Assembly (NCBI GenBank): GCA_039819545.1
Contig: JBCBRS010000017.1
Coordinates: forward strand, 1 to 57,749
Direction of reading: 5' to 3'
Origin: CALLPQ01 sp039819545
Lineage (GTDB): Bacteria; Pseudomonadota; Alphaproteobacteria; Caulobacterales; Parvularculaceae
Length of the DNA stretch: 57,749 nt
This document shows, one piece after another, positions 17,826 to 27,573 of this stretch. A model generated the notes under the pieces. That model was not told where the DNA came from. It made no database searches and saw only the letters and a list, made by a program, of their open reading frames with translations. A program made the position numbers and the translations under genes. Numbering within the stretch: position 1 is the stretch's first letter; each line of letters begins with the position of its first letter.

Positions 17826-20800
17826 ATGATCGACACGACACCGGTTTTTCAACAGGCGGCGCCGCGCACGTTTTCAGGCTTAACAGGCGATTATTCTAAC
17901 GCCGGTGATCCTGCCGCACTCTCGCTGGCCGCCGCTACCATATCGCTTCAGTTTACTGCCGATAATGTGAGCGGCTTTAACAGCCTTTTTTCGAAAGATG
18001 GGGCCGGGTTCAGCGCCGGGGATCTGACGGTCTTTATTCACAATGGCGAGTTACGGGTCCGTCAGGAGAGTGATACAGGGCCCATCGTTTTGCGGGTGGA
18101 GGGTATCTCCATCGCCGCCGGTGAAACCCATCATCTTGCGGTTAGCTTTGGCGAGCAAGGTCTGTCGGTTTATCTCAACGGTCATCTCGCCATCACCGAA
18201 CCGACATTCAAACAGGATTGGACCCAGAATGATCGCGCCCTGTTGATTGGCGCCACGGGGGCAAACCGCGTCTCCGACAGCGATGCCCCGGCGCAGCTCT
18301 TTGAGGGCACGATCAGCGATTTTGAAATTTATGGGGAAACGCTTGCGCCCGCCGCGATTGCAACCCTAGCCGCCGCCGTTAATCCAGAGGCGCGCACTGA
18401 GATTGATACCGCCACCGCGATTTACGAAGTCGCCACCGTCTTTTCCCAGTTGCACGGCGCATCAGACACCCTTCTGGAACAGGCAAGCGCCTTTGGCTTT
18501 GCCCATAATGGCGCCCCGGGCGGGCACCCGCTGGCGCAGGTCACGATTGTGGAGGGCGGTTCCGGTAACAATGATCTTACCGGCACCCATGGCGCAGATG
18601 CTATCAATGGTCAGCATGGTGACGATACCCTTTTTGGTGGCGGGAATAGCGATACGCTCCAGGGTGGGTATGGCAACGATATTGTCCGCGGCGGCAGCGG
18701 CAATGACGTGATCGACGGCGGTCATGGGGAAGATCAGCTTTTTGGTAATGCGGGCGATGATTTCATCGTCTCGCGCTCCGACGCCCGCGAACCGGACAGC
18801 GCGCTTATTTCAGGCCGCGACGAAGGCGACCCTCTGGGTGAATTGGTGGGCGGCAAGCTCTACCCTGATCAACCGCTCCATGCCGATGATGTGCTGACCG
18901 GCGGCGCGGGTGCCGACACCTTCTATTTCCAAACCCTGATCAATGCGAAGGCACGCTACCTCGAAAAACATACCAATGATGACGGCACCATCCGCTGGCA
19001 CGGCGTTGCCGGGGAGAATGATAACCTTCACGATCACTGGGTTGAGGGCATTGGCAATGACGTGATCACCGACTTTTCCTTTGCCGAGGGCGACCGGATT
19101 GTCGTTGATGGTCATACCACACAAATCAGCCATGTTTCTTATGGTGATGCCAATGATGACGGGATCTTCGATTACTCGGTCATTCATCTGTACTCTGATC
19201 AGGGGCCCAATGGCGGGGCGCACCACCTCGACCAGTTGGGCACGATCACTGTTTATGGCGACCTCGTCACCAAGGATGATATTCTGTCCACGGCAGCGCC
19301 CGCATATGGCATCATCCATTCAATCGACCAGTTAGAAGAAGCCCTGGCCCCCGCAGCGATTGCGCAGGACCGGGGCGACATCGCACCACCATCATCGTTG
19401 ACACCAGTTTCGGATTTTGGCGCTGTGAATGGCAAAAGCGCTGTTCTTGCCCTTGCCGGCGATCACCAGTTAAGCGGCGAGCGTGGTGACTTTCTTAATC
19501 TGGGCACCGCCGAGGCGCTGAATATTCCGAGCGGCACCATCGCCTTTTCCTTTGTTGCCGACGCCGTGACCGGCGGTTTCCAGACGCTGTTTTCAAAGAT
19601 CGACAGCGTCAATAATGGTGCGCCGGTGATCTCCGCCTGGACAATCGATGGGACGCTGAGGGTTCGATACACATCCGCGACGCAGGACAAAATTTTCAAA
19701 TTCAAGAATTTCTACCTCACGCCGGGTACGGAATATCATGTGGCCGTGAGCTTTGGTGAGAACGGTTTCGGTGTTTATGTGGATGGGCATCTGGTGGCAT
19801 CGAACCCCGACTTTACCGAGGGGTTGGTGGGGAATGAAAATGATCTCATCATTGGCGCGTCAGGCCTTTCCCGGGTTGATGGCGTCGGTGAGCCGGGCCA
19901 GCGCTTTGCGGGGACCATTTCAGACTTTACCGTCTATGACGAAGCCCTGACCGGGGCAGAAATCGAAACCCTGGCTGCGCGTACCCTCAGTGTGCGCACC
20001 AGTTTGCAAAGCGGCAATGACCGTGTGCTCGGCCTCGCTACCGATGACCTGATCGACGGCGCCGATGGCAATGATGCGCTGTTTGGCAATACCGGCAATG
20101 ACAGCCTGCTTGGCGGCAATGGGCGTGATATCCTGCGCGGTGAAGACGGGAACGACTTTCTTGATGGCGGTGCGGACAACGATATTCTTGAAGGCGATGG
20201 CGGCAACGACGTGATCCTTGGCGGCGCAGGCCGCGACCGCCTGAACGGGAGTGTTGGTGACGACACCCTTTCCGGTGATGGCGGTATCGATACGCTGATC
20301 GGTGGCGCCGGCCGGGACAGTCTTTCCGGTGGGGCCGACAATGACATCCTCAATGGCGGCAGCGGAGCCGATATGCTGGCTGGCGGTAGCGGCAATGACC
20401 TCCTCAATGGCGGGCACCAGAATGACACCCTCGCCGGCGACGACGGCAACGATACCCTGCGCGGCAGTACAGGCAACGATTTAATCTATGGTGGTGCGGG
20501 CAACGACACAATTGGCGGAGACCTCGACCATGATACGGTCCACGGTGGCGGCGGCCACGATTCGGTGATCGGGTCTTTCGGTAATGATGTTCTGTATGGA
20601 AACGACGGCAATGATACAATCATTGGTGGCGGTCAGAATGATTTTCTTTCCGGCGGCGACGGCGCTGATTCCCTTGTGGGGGAGAATGGCTTCGATACCC
20701 TGAACGGCGGCGATGGAAACGACTCCCTGCGCGGCGGAGGGCATGCAGATGTGCTGAACGGTGATGCTGGTGACGATACGCTCGACGGCGGCAACGGTCT

Positions 20801-21338
20801 TGATGTCCTGCGCGGCGGCAGCGGCAATGATGCCCTTACAGGCGCGTCAGGCGATGATCGGCTCTATGGCGGTGACGGACAGGATCGGCTGTTTGGCAAT
20901 ATCGGCGATGACAGCCTCCACGGCGACGCCGGCAACGACACGCTGGACGGCTCCTTCGGGGCAGACACCCTCTCCGGGGATGACGGCGATGACGTTCTTT
21001 TTGGTGGCAGTCAGGATGACCGAATTCATGGCGGCGCTGGTCACGATACGGTGCACGGGAATAATGGCAACGACCTGCTCAGTGGCGGGACTGACAGTGA
21101 TCTGTTCGTTTTCGATAACAGTTTTGGCACGGACACCATCACCGATTTCGATGCCCTGTCGGGCTTTGAGAAAATCGATCTTTCCGCCGTCTCAGCCATC
21201 ACCAGCTTTGCCGATCTGGCAGACAATCATCTTTCCACCAATGCAAATGGCGATGCGGTGATCAGCGTTGGCTTCAATACGATCACGCTTCTTAGCGTGA
21301 CTGCCAGCAGTCTCGACGCTTCGGATTTCATTTTCTAA
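17826..21338 (+). CDS. Large secreted LamG-RTX calcium-binding repeat protein
   Basis: 1170 residues. Order: LamG/ConA-like jellyroll 1 (about 10-190; HHLAVSFGEQGLSVYLNG), a short RTX block (about 242-314), a serralysin-C-like segment (GGAGADTFYFQ), LamG-like domain 2 (about 520-718; YHVAVSFGENGFGVYVDG), then a long run of GGxGxDxL nonapeptides (about 727-1090) and a hydrophobic C-terminus ending DASDFIF. RTX repeats bind calcium and fold outside the cell; the uncleaved C-terminal end suits type I secretion. There is no N-terminal signal peptide. No HlyB/HlyD-like genes lie nearby. Probably an extracellular adhesin or matrix protein. Confidence 0.92.
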   Translation: MIDTTPVFQQAAPRTFSGLTGDYSNAGDPAALSLAAATISLQFTADNVSGFNSLFSKDGAGFSAGDLTVFIHNGELRVRQESDTGPIVLRVEGISIAAGETHHLAVSFGEQGLSVYLNGHLAITEPTFKQDWTQNDRALLIGATGANRVSDSDAPAQLFEGTISDFEIYGETLAPAAIATLAAAVNPEARTEIDTATAIYEVATVFSQLHGASDTLLEQASAFGFAHNGAPGGHPLAQVTIVEGGSGNNDLTGTHGADAINGQHGDDTLFGGGNSDTLQGGYGNDIVRGGSGNDVIDGGHGEDQLFGNAGDDFIVSRSDAREPDSALISGRDEGDPLGELVGGKLYPDQPLHADDVLTGGAGADTFYFQTLINAKARYLEKHTNDDGTIRWHGVAGENDNLHDHWVEGIGNDVITDFSFAEGDRIVVDGHTTQISHVSYGDANDDGIFDYSVIHLYSDQGPNGGAHHLDQLGTITVYGDLVTKDDILSTAAPAYGIIHSIDQLEEALAPAAIAQDRGDIAPPSSLTPVSDFGAVNGKSAVLALAGDHQLSGERGDFLNLGTAEALNIPSGTIAFSFVADAVTGGFQTLFSKIDSVNNGAPVISAWTIDGTLRVRYTSATQDKIFKFKNFYLTPGTEYHVAVSFGENGFGVYVDGHLVASNPDFTEGLVGNENDLIIGASGLSRVDGVGEPGQRFAGTISDFTVYDEALTGAEIETLAARTLSVRTSLQSGNDRVLGLATDDLIDGADGNDALFGNTGNDSLLGGNGRDILRGEDGNDFLDGGADNDILEGDGGNDVILGGAGRDRLNGSVGDDTLSGDGGIDTLIGGAGRDSLSGGADNDILNGGSGADMLAGGSGNDLLNGGHQNDTLAGDDGNDTLRGSTGNDLIYGGAGNDTIGGDLDHDTVHGGGGHDSVIGSFGNDVLYGNDGNDTIIGGGQNDFLSGGDGADSLVGENGFDTLNGGDGNDSLRGGGHADVLNGDAGDDTLDGGNGLDVLRGGSGNDALTGASGDDRLYGGDGQDRLFGNIGDDSLHGDAGNDTLDGSFGADTLSGDDGDDVLFGGSQDDRIHGGAGHDTVHGNNGNDLLSGGTDSDLFVFDNSFGTDTITDFDALSGFEKIDLSAVSAITSFADLADNHLSTNANGDAVISVGFNTITLLSVTASSLDASDFIF

Positions 21339-21359
21339 GAGAAATAAGGGCGACTGCCC

Positions 21360-21728
21360 TCACAGCCGATCCAGCTCGGCCTCAAAGACCGCCCGGGTCT
21401 GTTCAAAAAGCTCGGCAATTGCCTCCACATCGGCTGCATTGGCAAGGTCTTGCGTCCGGCAGAAGGTCTCGAAGAGTTGCGCTTTTTCATGCAGCGACTG
21501 GGCGCCCACATTGGCGGCTGAGCCTTTAATGGCGTGCGCCGTCGACGCGGCGCTTTGTGAATCAGAATTACTCACATGCAGACGCATCAGATCGATGAGC
21601 CCTTCGGTCGATTCCCAGAAGGCATCGAGAATCTCGCGCGTGCCATCCTTACCGGCGACCCGGACCAGATCCTGCAACTGGGTTTCGTTCAAAAGTGCCG
21701 TTCCGCTCGTGCTCAAGCTGCGCTCCAT
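21360..21728 (-). CDS. Hpt-domain phosphotransfer protein
   Basis: 122 residues, essentially one Hpt domain, with the phospho-acceptor His65 in AHAIKGSAANVGA (HxxKG signature). Such proteins relay phosphate between a hybrid kinase and a response regulator. No kinase or regulator gene is adjacent, so its partners lie elsewhere. It converges on the RTX gene (21 bases between stops, including a small AGGGC/GCCCT stem) and diverges from the SNF transporter gene. Confidence 0.88.
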   Translation of the reverse strand: MERSLSTSGTALLNETQLQDLVRVAGKDGTREILDAFWESTEGLIDLMRLHVSNSDSQSAASTAHAIKGSAANVGAQSLHEKAQLFETFCRTQDLANAADVEAIAELFEQTRAVFEAELDRL

Positions 21729-21905
21729 TCGCCTCTCCCCCCAAGCCCGTATGCGTCAAATCCCTGAAAAAGCAGTGAAAACCGGCGCACACCGTCTTGC
21801 ATCCCTGTAATCATCTGCCAACAATGTAAAAAAAACGTCTATGACACAAAAATAGCGCTGCGACCGCCGAAACGCGCGGAGAACGCAGCGGGAAGAGGGT
21901 ACAAA

Positions 21906-23444
21906 ATGGCAGGCCAAATCAGTGAAAATGCGGGCGGTAATGGTGGCGGCGACGTGTGGTCCTCCCGGGCAGCCTTTATTCTGGCAGCGATTGGCTCAGC
22001 GGTAGGCCTCGGCAATCTGTGGCGATTTCCCTATGTGGCGGGGGAGAATGGCGGCGGTGCCTTCGTTATCTTCTACCTGATTTGCGTCATCTTGATCGGC
22101 CTGCCGGTTTTGGCCGCCGAGCTTTTTATCGGGCGGCGCGGCGGGCGCTCCGCCGTAGGTAGCGTGGTCAAACTGGCCCAGGCCGAGGGGCGTTCCTCGC
22201 TCTGGTCGCTGCAATCTTGGATTGGGATGTTCGGCTCCTTCGTCATCCTGACTTTTTATTCTGTCATCGCCGGGTGGGTTCTCGCCTTTGCCCTAGAAAT
22301 TGGTGGCAATCTGATCAGCGCCATTTCGGCCAACGGTCTTGGCGCGATCGCGGGCGGTGCCTTTGCCGGGGAAAGCCCTGATGAGGTGAGCGCGCGGTTT
22401 GTGGCCCTGTTACGCGACCCCACACGGATGATCTTTTTCCACGGTATCTTTGTGGTGATCACGATACTGATCGTTGCCGCGGGTAAAAGCGGGATCGAGA
22501 AGACTGTCACCATCTTGATGCCCGCCTTTTTTATCATGCTGGTGATCCTTATGGGCTTTGCCATGGTGCAGGGCGATGCGGGCGCGGGCATCAACTTCCT
22601 GCTTGGCATCCGGCTTGGTGATCTGGGCGCGGGGCTGTCCGACGGCTCCGTGATTTCGGCAGCTCTCGGTCAGGCATTTTTCTCCATCGGTCTCGGCTCA
22701 GCGCTGATGGCGACCTATGGCGCCTATATGAACAAGAGCACGGATATTCCGGACTCAACACGCGTCATCGGCCTTGCCGATACGGCGGTGGGCGTGCTGG
22801 CGGGTCTTGCGCTTTTTCCCATCGTTTTTGCGGCGGGCCTACCCCCGGGGTCCGGTCCCACGCTGATGTTCCAGACCTTGCCGCTTGCCTTTCAAAGCAT
22901 GCCGTTCGGAGCGCTCTTTGGACTGATCTTTTTTGTCCTTGGCTTTTTTGCGGCCATCACGTCGTCCATTGCCCTTCTGGAATCCTCCACAAAGTGGGTT
23001 GATGAACAGTCATCGGGCAACCACCGGCTGGGCTCTGCCGTTGGTATTGGCATTGTGATTTTTATCATCGGCGTCGCCAATGCGCTTTCACAAGTCCCGA
23101 CAGTCGCAGCAGATGGAAGTGCGGTCGACAATGGGTTCAATACGCTGCACCCCGGCGGAAGTTTTCCGTTGTTCCTCAATGGTGATGGGACGCCCATGAA
23201 CCTGCTCGACTTTCTGTCGAAAACCACGGACATCATCCTGCCCATCGCCGGTCTCATCACGGCGATCTTCGCCGGGTGGGTTGTCTCCAGCGCCGCCTCC
23301 CGCGAGGAACTCGGCTTCAAGACCGAAGCCTGGTACCAGCGCTGGCGTTTCCTGATCCGCTGGGTCTGCCCCGTCGGCATCGGCGCGGTCGTGTTCTACT
23401 CAACACTCTTCGCCCCGTTCATCCTGCCCAAACTGGGCGGGTAA
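21906..23444 (+). CDS. Sodium-dependent transporter, SNF (LeuT-fold) family
   Basis: 512 residues with about 12 membrane helices. The N-terminal signature AAIGSAVGLGNLWRFPYV and GENGGGAFVIFYL match the substrate- and sodium-binding helix 1-2 region of bacterial neurotransmitter:sodium symporters. These import amino acids or related solutes with sodium. An AGAGGG site precedes the ATG. Stand-alone gene, convergent with the iminopeptidase gene. Confidence 0.95.
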   Translation: MAGQISENAGGNGGGDVWSSRAAFILAAIGSAVGLGNLWRFPYVAGENGGGAFVIFYLICVILIGLPVLAAELFIGRRGGRSAVGSVVKLAQAEGRSSLWSLQSWIGMFGSFVILTFYSVIAGWVLAFALEIGGNLISAISANGLGAIAGGAFAGESPDEVSARFVALLRDPTRMIFFHGIFVVITILIVAAGKSGIEKTVTILMPAFFIMLVILMGFAMVQGDAGAGINFLLGIRLGDLGAGLSDGSVISAALGQAFFSIGLGSALMATYGAYMNKSTDIPDSTRVIGLADTAVGVLAGLALFPIVFAAGLPPGSGPTLMFQTLPLAFQSMPFGALFGLIFFVLGFFAAITSSIALLESSTKWVDEQSSGNHRLGSAVGIGIVIFIIGVANALSQVPTVAADGSAVDNGFNTLHPGGSFPLFLNGDGTPMNLLDFLSKTTDIILPIAGLITAIFAGWVVSSAASREELGFKTEAWYQRWRFLIRWVCPVGIGAVVFYSTLFAPFILPKLGG

Positions 23445-23533
23445 GGCGGCTCCTTCAGGAATCGTGGCGCGGGTGCGAATCCAAAGCCATCCGTCCACAC
23501 CGTAAATGACGCGTAAGAAAGATGTCCCGCGCG

Positions 23534-24493
23534 TTACAGCCGCCGTGAAAACCGGTTTGTAGCGCGCACGAGCGCGTCGATGATGCCGGGCTCGCTGGCG
23601 GCATGGCCTGCATCCAGCACAACCTCAAAAGAGGCTTCGGGCCAGGCCTTGGCGAGGTCCCACGCGGTTTTCATGGGCGTGACCACGTCATAGCGCCCTT
23701 GCACGATCACCGCCGGAATATCCCGCAAGATAGGGGCATTACGGATCAACTGGTCATCCATTTCAAAAAACCCGCCATTGACGAAATAGTGACATTCGAT
23801 TCGCGCAAAGGCGAGGGCGAACGCCTCGTTGGAAAAACTCTCAACGCGTTCCGGCGCCGGCAGGAGGGAGACCGTGCCCCCTTCCCAGCGGCTCCAGGCT
23901 TGGGCCGCGCGCACCTGTTCGGCGCGGTCGGGCCCCGTCAGGCGCTTGTAATAAGCCGCAATCATATCGCCGCGCTCCTCGGCCGGAATAACCGCCAGAT
24001 AGCGCTCCCACGCATCGGGGAAGAGCCAGCTTGCCCCCTCCTGATAGAACCACTCAAGCTCGCGCCGCCGCAGGGTAAAAATTCCGCGCAACACGAATTC
24101 GCTCACCCGTTCAGGGTGGGTTTGTCCATAGGCCAGTGCCAGGGTTGACCCCCAGGAGCCACCAAAAACCTGCCACCGGTCAACACCAAGATGCACGCGC
24201 AAACGTTCCATGTCTGCCACCAGGTCCCAGGTGGTGTTATCCACAAGGTCTGCGTGGGGCTTTGATCGCCCGCAACCACGCTGGTCAAAAACAATGATCC
24301 GATAGAGCCCGGGGTCAAAATATCGTCGCATCGAGGGCGTACTTCCGCCGCCGGGGCCACCATGGCAGACCACCACGGGCTTGCCGTGGGGGTTGCCCGA
24401 AACCTCATAGTAAATCTCGTGCCGGTCGGACACGCGCAGCATACCGGTTTCATGGGGCGACAGGGGCGGAAAGAGCGTATGACTTTTTTTCAT
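23534..24493 (-). CDS. pip: Prolyl aminopeptidase, S33 family
   Basis: 319 residues of alpha/beta hydrolase fold. The oxyanion motif HGGPGGGS, the segment DQRGCGRSKPHA, and the nucleophile elbow GGSWGS (Ser113) are diagnostic for proline iminopeptidases. The catalytic Asp and His lie in GRYDVVTP and DAGHAASEP near the C-terminus. The enzyme removes N-terminal proline from peptides in the cytoplasm. It is divergent from the lipoprotein gene at 24739 across a spacer containing a perfect palindrome. Confidence 0.95.
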   Translation of the reverse strand: MKKSHTLFPPLSPHETGMLRVSDRHEIYYEVSGNPHGKPVVVCHGGPGGGSTPSMRRYFDPGLYRIIVFDQRGCGRSKPHADLVDNTTWDLVADMERLRVHLGVDRWQVFGGSWGSTLALAYGQTHPERVSEFVLRGIFTLRRRELEWFYQEGASWLFPDAWERYLAVIPAEERGDMIAAYYKRLTGPDRAEQVRAAQAWSRWEGGTVSLLPAPERVESFSNEAFALAFARIECHYFVNGGFFEMDDQLIRNAPILRDIPAVIVQGRYDVVTPMKTAWDLAKAWPEASFEVVLDAGHAASEPGIIDALVRATNRFSRRL

Positions 24494-24515
24494 TTGGTTA
24501 CTGAAATTTACAGTG

Positions 24516-24530
24516 AGTTATTGTATAACT
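24516..24530. promoter_or_regulatory. Perfect palindrome AGTTAT-TGT-ATAACT in a divergent promoter region
   Basis: Six-base perfect arms around a 3-base centre, in a locally AT-rich stretch 23 bases upstream of the pip start and about 210 bases upstream of the lipoprotein start. Size and symmetry suit a dimeric repressor operator (for example MarR or GntR type). No regulator gene is adjacent, so the binding protein is unknown. Confidence 0.35.
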
Positions 24531-24738
24531 TTAGGGCGTCTCGGGTCATCCTGCGTGGCCATGCTTGCCCCGATCCCGATATTTGCGCCAGAACGCGGCG
24601 ACGAAAGTAGGTCCGGGCAAGGGCGAACCGGCGGTTGGGAACCGGTTTGGCAAGAGCTTTGGATGCCGCGACAGGGCAGATCGGGGCGCCGAAGATGCGG
24701 GGTTAGCGACCGAGCCACGAGGTTCGGTAAAGGGTACG

Positions 24739-25452
24739 ATGAAGGGCAGGCCGTTGGTAAGTCGTGTTTGTGTAAGGGCAGAAGTCACCGCTATCTGCCG
24801 TATTCTGGCCGCCATGGCTATTGTTTTTAGCGCATCGGGATGTGTCACTGTGATTGATGGCGGCGCCCAGTCGGTGCAAACGGCAGCACAGTCCCTCGAA
24901 ACCTATGCCAAACGCGCCACGATACTGGACGCCATCGATACGCTGGCCGATACGCCATGGCCAGCGGGTGAAAAAACGGCGTTCTCAAACCGCATGTCCG
25001 CGATCCTTCTTGGCGGCGAGCAAAAACCGGTCGACGTTGCCTCTCCGGTGGCACACTATGTGACCACGCTGCGCCAGTTACCGGCGGGTGACCAACTTCC
25101 CCAATTGCAAAGCGATGCTCGCTCGCATCTTGCCGCAGCGAGACTGGTTGAAATTGCCATTGATCGCGCCCTGCCCGACTTTTCGGCCTCCCGTAATGAC
25201 ATCGTTGCGGTGGAAGGCGCCATCGCCAGCCTGCGCGATGCGCGGAATGTTTATGTTGCTAGCCTGAAAACCCTTGCCAGTGAGAACGTGGAAATTTCTG
25301 CGCGCACCATTTCTGGGTTAAAACGTGACTTTACCCAAGCCAGTCGCGGGCTGAGCGAGCGGGCCGATCTTCTCGCCGCTATTGTCGATGCCCGTGATAT
25401 TCCAACGTCCCCCAATCCGGTAGCCCGAACAAATTTCGTCGGTACACGGTAG
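24739..25452 (+). CDS. Lipoprotein of unknown function, helical
   Basis: The ATG at 24739 is preferred: it follows AAAGGG and gives an N-terminus with a signal peptide ending in a lipobox (FSASGC). The frame is open further upstream but reads as unlikely protein. About 237 residues, Ala-rich and mostly helical (TAAQSLETYAKRATILDAI and similar), without recognisable catalytic residues. Probably lipid-anchored in the envelope. Function unknown. Confidence 0.7.
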   Translation: MKGRPLVSRVCVRAEVTAICRILAAMAIVFSASGCVTVIDGGAQSVQTAAQSLETYAKRATILDAIDTLADTPWPAGEKTAFSNRMSAILLGGEQKPVDVASPVAHYVTTLRQLPAGDQLPQLQSDARSHLAAARLVEIAIDRALPDFSASRNDIVAVEGAIASLRDARNVYVASLKTLASENVEISARTISGLKRDFTQASRGLSERADLLAAIVDARDIPTSPNPVARTNFVGTR

Positions 25453-25571
25453 GCCTGACGGGCGGATCCTCCCACTGCATTCAATTCTGACGTGCGCACC
25501 TTCATTATGGTACCGTTTGCGCGAATAAAATGATGCGCGATTTTGTTTGCGCAATGCAAGGAGGCTCACCC

Positions 25572-26573
25572 ATGGCACAGGCAATGCAATCTCATCAGGT
25601 GGGCGGACCAGAAAGCCTCACCCTTGACGATGTGGAGGTCGCCCCGCCCACTGCCGGACATGTGCAAATTGCCGTCAAAGCCGCCGGTGTGAATTTTCCC
25701 GACACGTTGATCATTCGCGACCGCTATCAGTTCAAACCACCACGCCCGTTCGCGCCCGGCGGTGAAGTTGCCGGTGAGGTTCTGAGTGTTGGCGATGGCG
25801 TCACAGATATTGCCCCCGGCGACAGGGTGCTGGCCCTGTGCGGGCATGGCGGGTTTGCGACCTGTATTAATGTTCCGTACCCGGCAATTGTCAAGATCCC
25901 CGACGCGATGCCCTTTGAGGAGGCCGCTGGCTTCGTCATGACCTATGGCACCTCCTACTACGCCCTGAAAGACCGGGCAGCCCTTGAGGCGGGTGAGAGC
26001 CTGTTTATTTTGGGGGCGGCTGGCGGAGTGGGAACCGCCGCCATTGAGTTGGCAAAAGCCATGGGCGCGCGCGTCATTGCCGGGGTTTCCAGCGAGGAAA
26101 AAGCGGGCGTTGCCACTGATCTTGGTGCTGATGATACGCTAATCTATCCCAGAGGAGCGCTCGATCGGGGCGCTCAAAAAACACTGTCCGGTGCCATCAA
26201 ACAGGCGGCAGGCGGCGAAGGCGTCAATGTGATCTATGACGCTGTGGGCGGGGACTATGCCGAACCTGCCTTGCGCGCCATGGCGTGGGAGGGGCGATAC
26301 CTCGTGGTGGGTTTTCCCGCCGGGATCCCTTCATTGCCCCTCAACCTGACTCTGTTGAAAAGCTGTCAAATCATGGGCGTCTTCTGGGGCGCAGCAACCA
26401 TGCGCGATCCCGCCGGGCACCAGCAGAATATGAAAGACCTTTTTGCACTCTATGCGGACAAAAAGATCAAACCGGTGATCACAAGAACATTGCCGCTTGC
26501 GCAGGCTGGTGAGGCCTTACGCCTGCTGGAAGCGCGCGAGGCAACGGGGAAAATCGTGCTGCAAGTGGCATAA
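25572..26573 (+). CDS. NADPH:quinone oxidoreductase-like zinc-independent dehydrogenase (MDR superfamily)
   Basis: The ATG at 25572 follows a strong AAGGAGG site; upstream in-frame ATGs are less likely. 333 residues: GroES-like N-terminal domain (AAGVNFPDTLIIRDRY, PGGEVAGEV) and Rossmann domain with the NADPH loop GAAGGVGTAAIELAKAMGA. It lacks the structural zinc Cys cluster, as expected for the QOR subfamily. It reduces quinones or enoyl-type substrates with NADPH. Interspersed element copy 1 starts a few bases after its stop. Confidence 0.92.
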   Translation: MAQAMQSHQVGGPESLTLDDVEVAPPTAGHVQIAVKAAGVNFPDTLIIRDRYQFKPPRPFAPGGEVAGEVLSVGDGVTDIAPGDRVLALCGHGGFATCINVPYPAIVKIPDAMPFEEAAGFVMTYGTSYYALKDRAALEAGESLFILGAAGGVGTAAIELAKAMGARVIAGVSSEEKAGVATDLGADDTLIYPRGALDRGAQKTLSGAIKQAAGGEGVNVIYDAVGGDYAEPALRAMAWEGRYLVVGFPAGIPSLPLNLTLLKSCQIMGVFWGAATMRDPAGHQQNMKDLFALYADKKIKPVITRTLPLAQAGEALRLLEAREATGKIVLQVA

Positions 26574-26576
26574 CCC

Positions 26577-26699
26577 AGAGCGCGTTCACAAAAAGTGTGA
26601 TCGTCGATGGTTCCCATCCATCAACTTGGGTTCGACCGTGCAAACCGTAAAAAAATCAAGACTGCGGTTTTGTTTCAACAAAAAGGTAACGCAGTCTGG
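26577..26699 (+). repeat. Interspersed ~120-bp palindrome-ended element, copy 1
   Basis: Starts AGCGCGTTCACAAAAAGTG and ends with a hairpin whose arms are AGACTGCG (26659-26666) and CGCAGTCT (26690-26697). The left half also holds two small palindromes (TCACA/TGTGA and CGATGG/CCATC). The frame VHKKCDRRWFPSI is open through the whole copy. This is the most diverged of the four copies. It lies between the convergent genes at 25572 and 26754. Confidence 0.9.
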
Positions 26700-26753
26700 T
26701 CGCCTTTCACCAGAGGGGCGATCCGCACGCCCACGGTCGACTGGCGAAGGGAT

Positions 26754-27440
26754 CTACATGCCCTCACTGAACATTTTTGGCCGTAATTGGGAACGCCCGT
26801 CGGGCCAGACCTCTTCGCATACGGACGGTTCGGTCGTATAGTGGACCGCATTGATTTTCCACGCGCCGCTCTGGCGGGTAAGGTTGAAAACGTCCACCCC
26901 GCAGTGGGAAAGCGTTTCGTCGACCCAGACCTCATAAGGTGTCCAGACCATGGCGAGAGATTTGCGCTGGAGGACGATGGGGTTCCAATAGGGCTCTTCG
27001 ATCTTGGGCAGCTTGCCGGCGCGCATGGCCTCAACTGACTCGCTGATCTTGTAATAGCGCACCGGTTCCCCGGGGCGTTCCGGATAGGAGGAAACGCCAA
27101 TTGCCCATGGGGAGATTGTCGCCTCCACCGCGTCGGCGTCTTTCAGCGCCAGCCCCTCAAAAAACCGATCAACGGTGGCGAGAATGGCCGCCCGGTCTGG
27201 CGCTTTACCAAAGTCGAGTGCGCCCGATTGCGTGCCGACAGCTTGCGCCTCATCCGATGGTACCGGTGATGTGGCCAGCGTTGCCGTGGTGGGTGCCTGA
27301 TGCGGTGTGACGGCACAGCCACTCAGGATGGACAACACGAAGAGACCAGCACCGGCGGCGCGCAGACGCCCATGCCCAATCTTGCGCACCCTAATCGCTT
27401 TTGGGGTTGCCTTAGTGGTGATCGTCATGGTCCGGAACAT
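26754..27440 (-). CDS. Lipoprotein with NTF2/SnoaL-like domain
   Basis: The ATG at 27440 is chosen because GGGGAG lies 7 bases upstream; other in-frame ATGs lie at 27485, 27446 and 27428. About 228 residues. A basic N-terminus and hydrophobic segment end in the lipobox LSGC, followed by a low-complexity Thr/Ala/Pro stretch. From about residue 85 the pattern AILATVDRFFEGLALKDADA and the closing GAWKINAVHYT resemble the cone-shaped NTF2-like fold. No catalytic residues can be assigned. Envelope location inferred. Confidence 0.65.
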   Translation of the reverse strand: MFRTMTITTKATPKAIRVRKIGHGRLRAAGAGLFVLSILSGCAVTPHQAPTTATLATSPVPSDEAQAVGTQSGALDFGKAPDRAAILATVDRFFEGLALKDADAVEATISPWAIGVSSYPERPGEPVRYYKISESVEAMRAGKLPKIEEPYWNPIVLQRKSLAMVWTPYEVWVDETLSHCGVDVFNLTRQSGAWKINAVHYTTEPSVCEEVWPDGRSQLRPKMFSEGM

Positions 27441-27573
27441 GGGCATTCTCCCCGCCGCTCGCCCTCGCCGGGCCTTCGGGGTCAAGTCTATAGCAAAGCA
27501 CTGCTATGGCAAATATGTGCAGTAGCCCTTTTTCACCAGCAAATCGGGGTTGGGCCAGACCAAAAAACGATGA

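Noticed and set aside
18422..21226. Several open frames opposite the RTX repeats
   Set aside because: The RTX codons leave other frames open by composition; the + strand frame has intact LamG/RTX domains.
17826..21338. PEP-CTERM sorting tail on the RTX protein
   Set aside because: The C-terminus has no Val-Pro-Glu-Pro motif, membrane helix or basic tail; it fits type I secretion instead.
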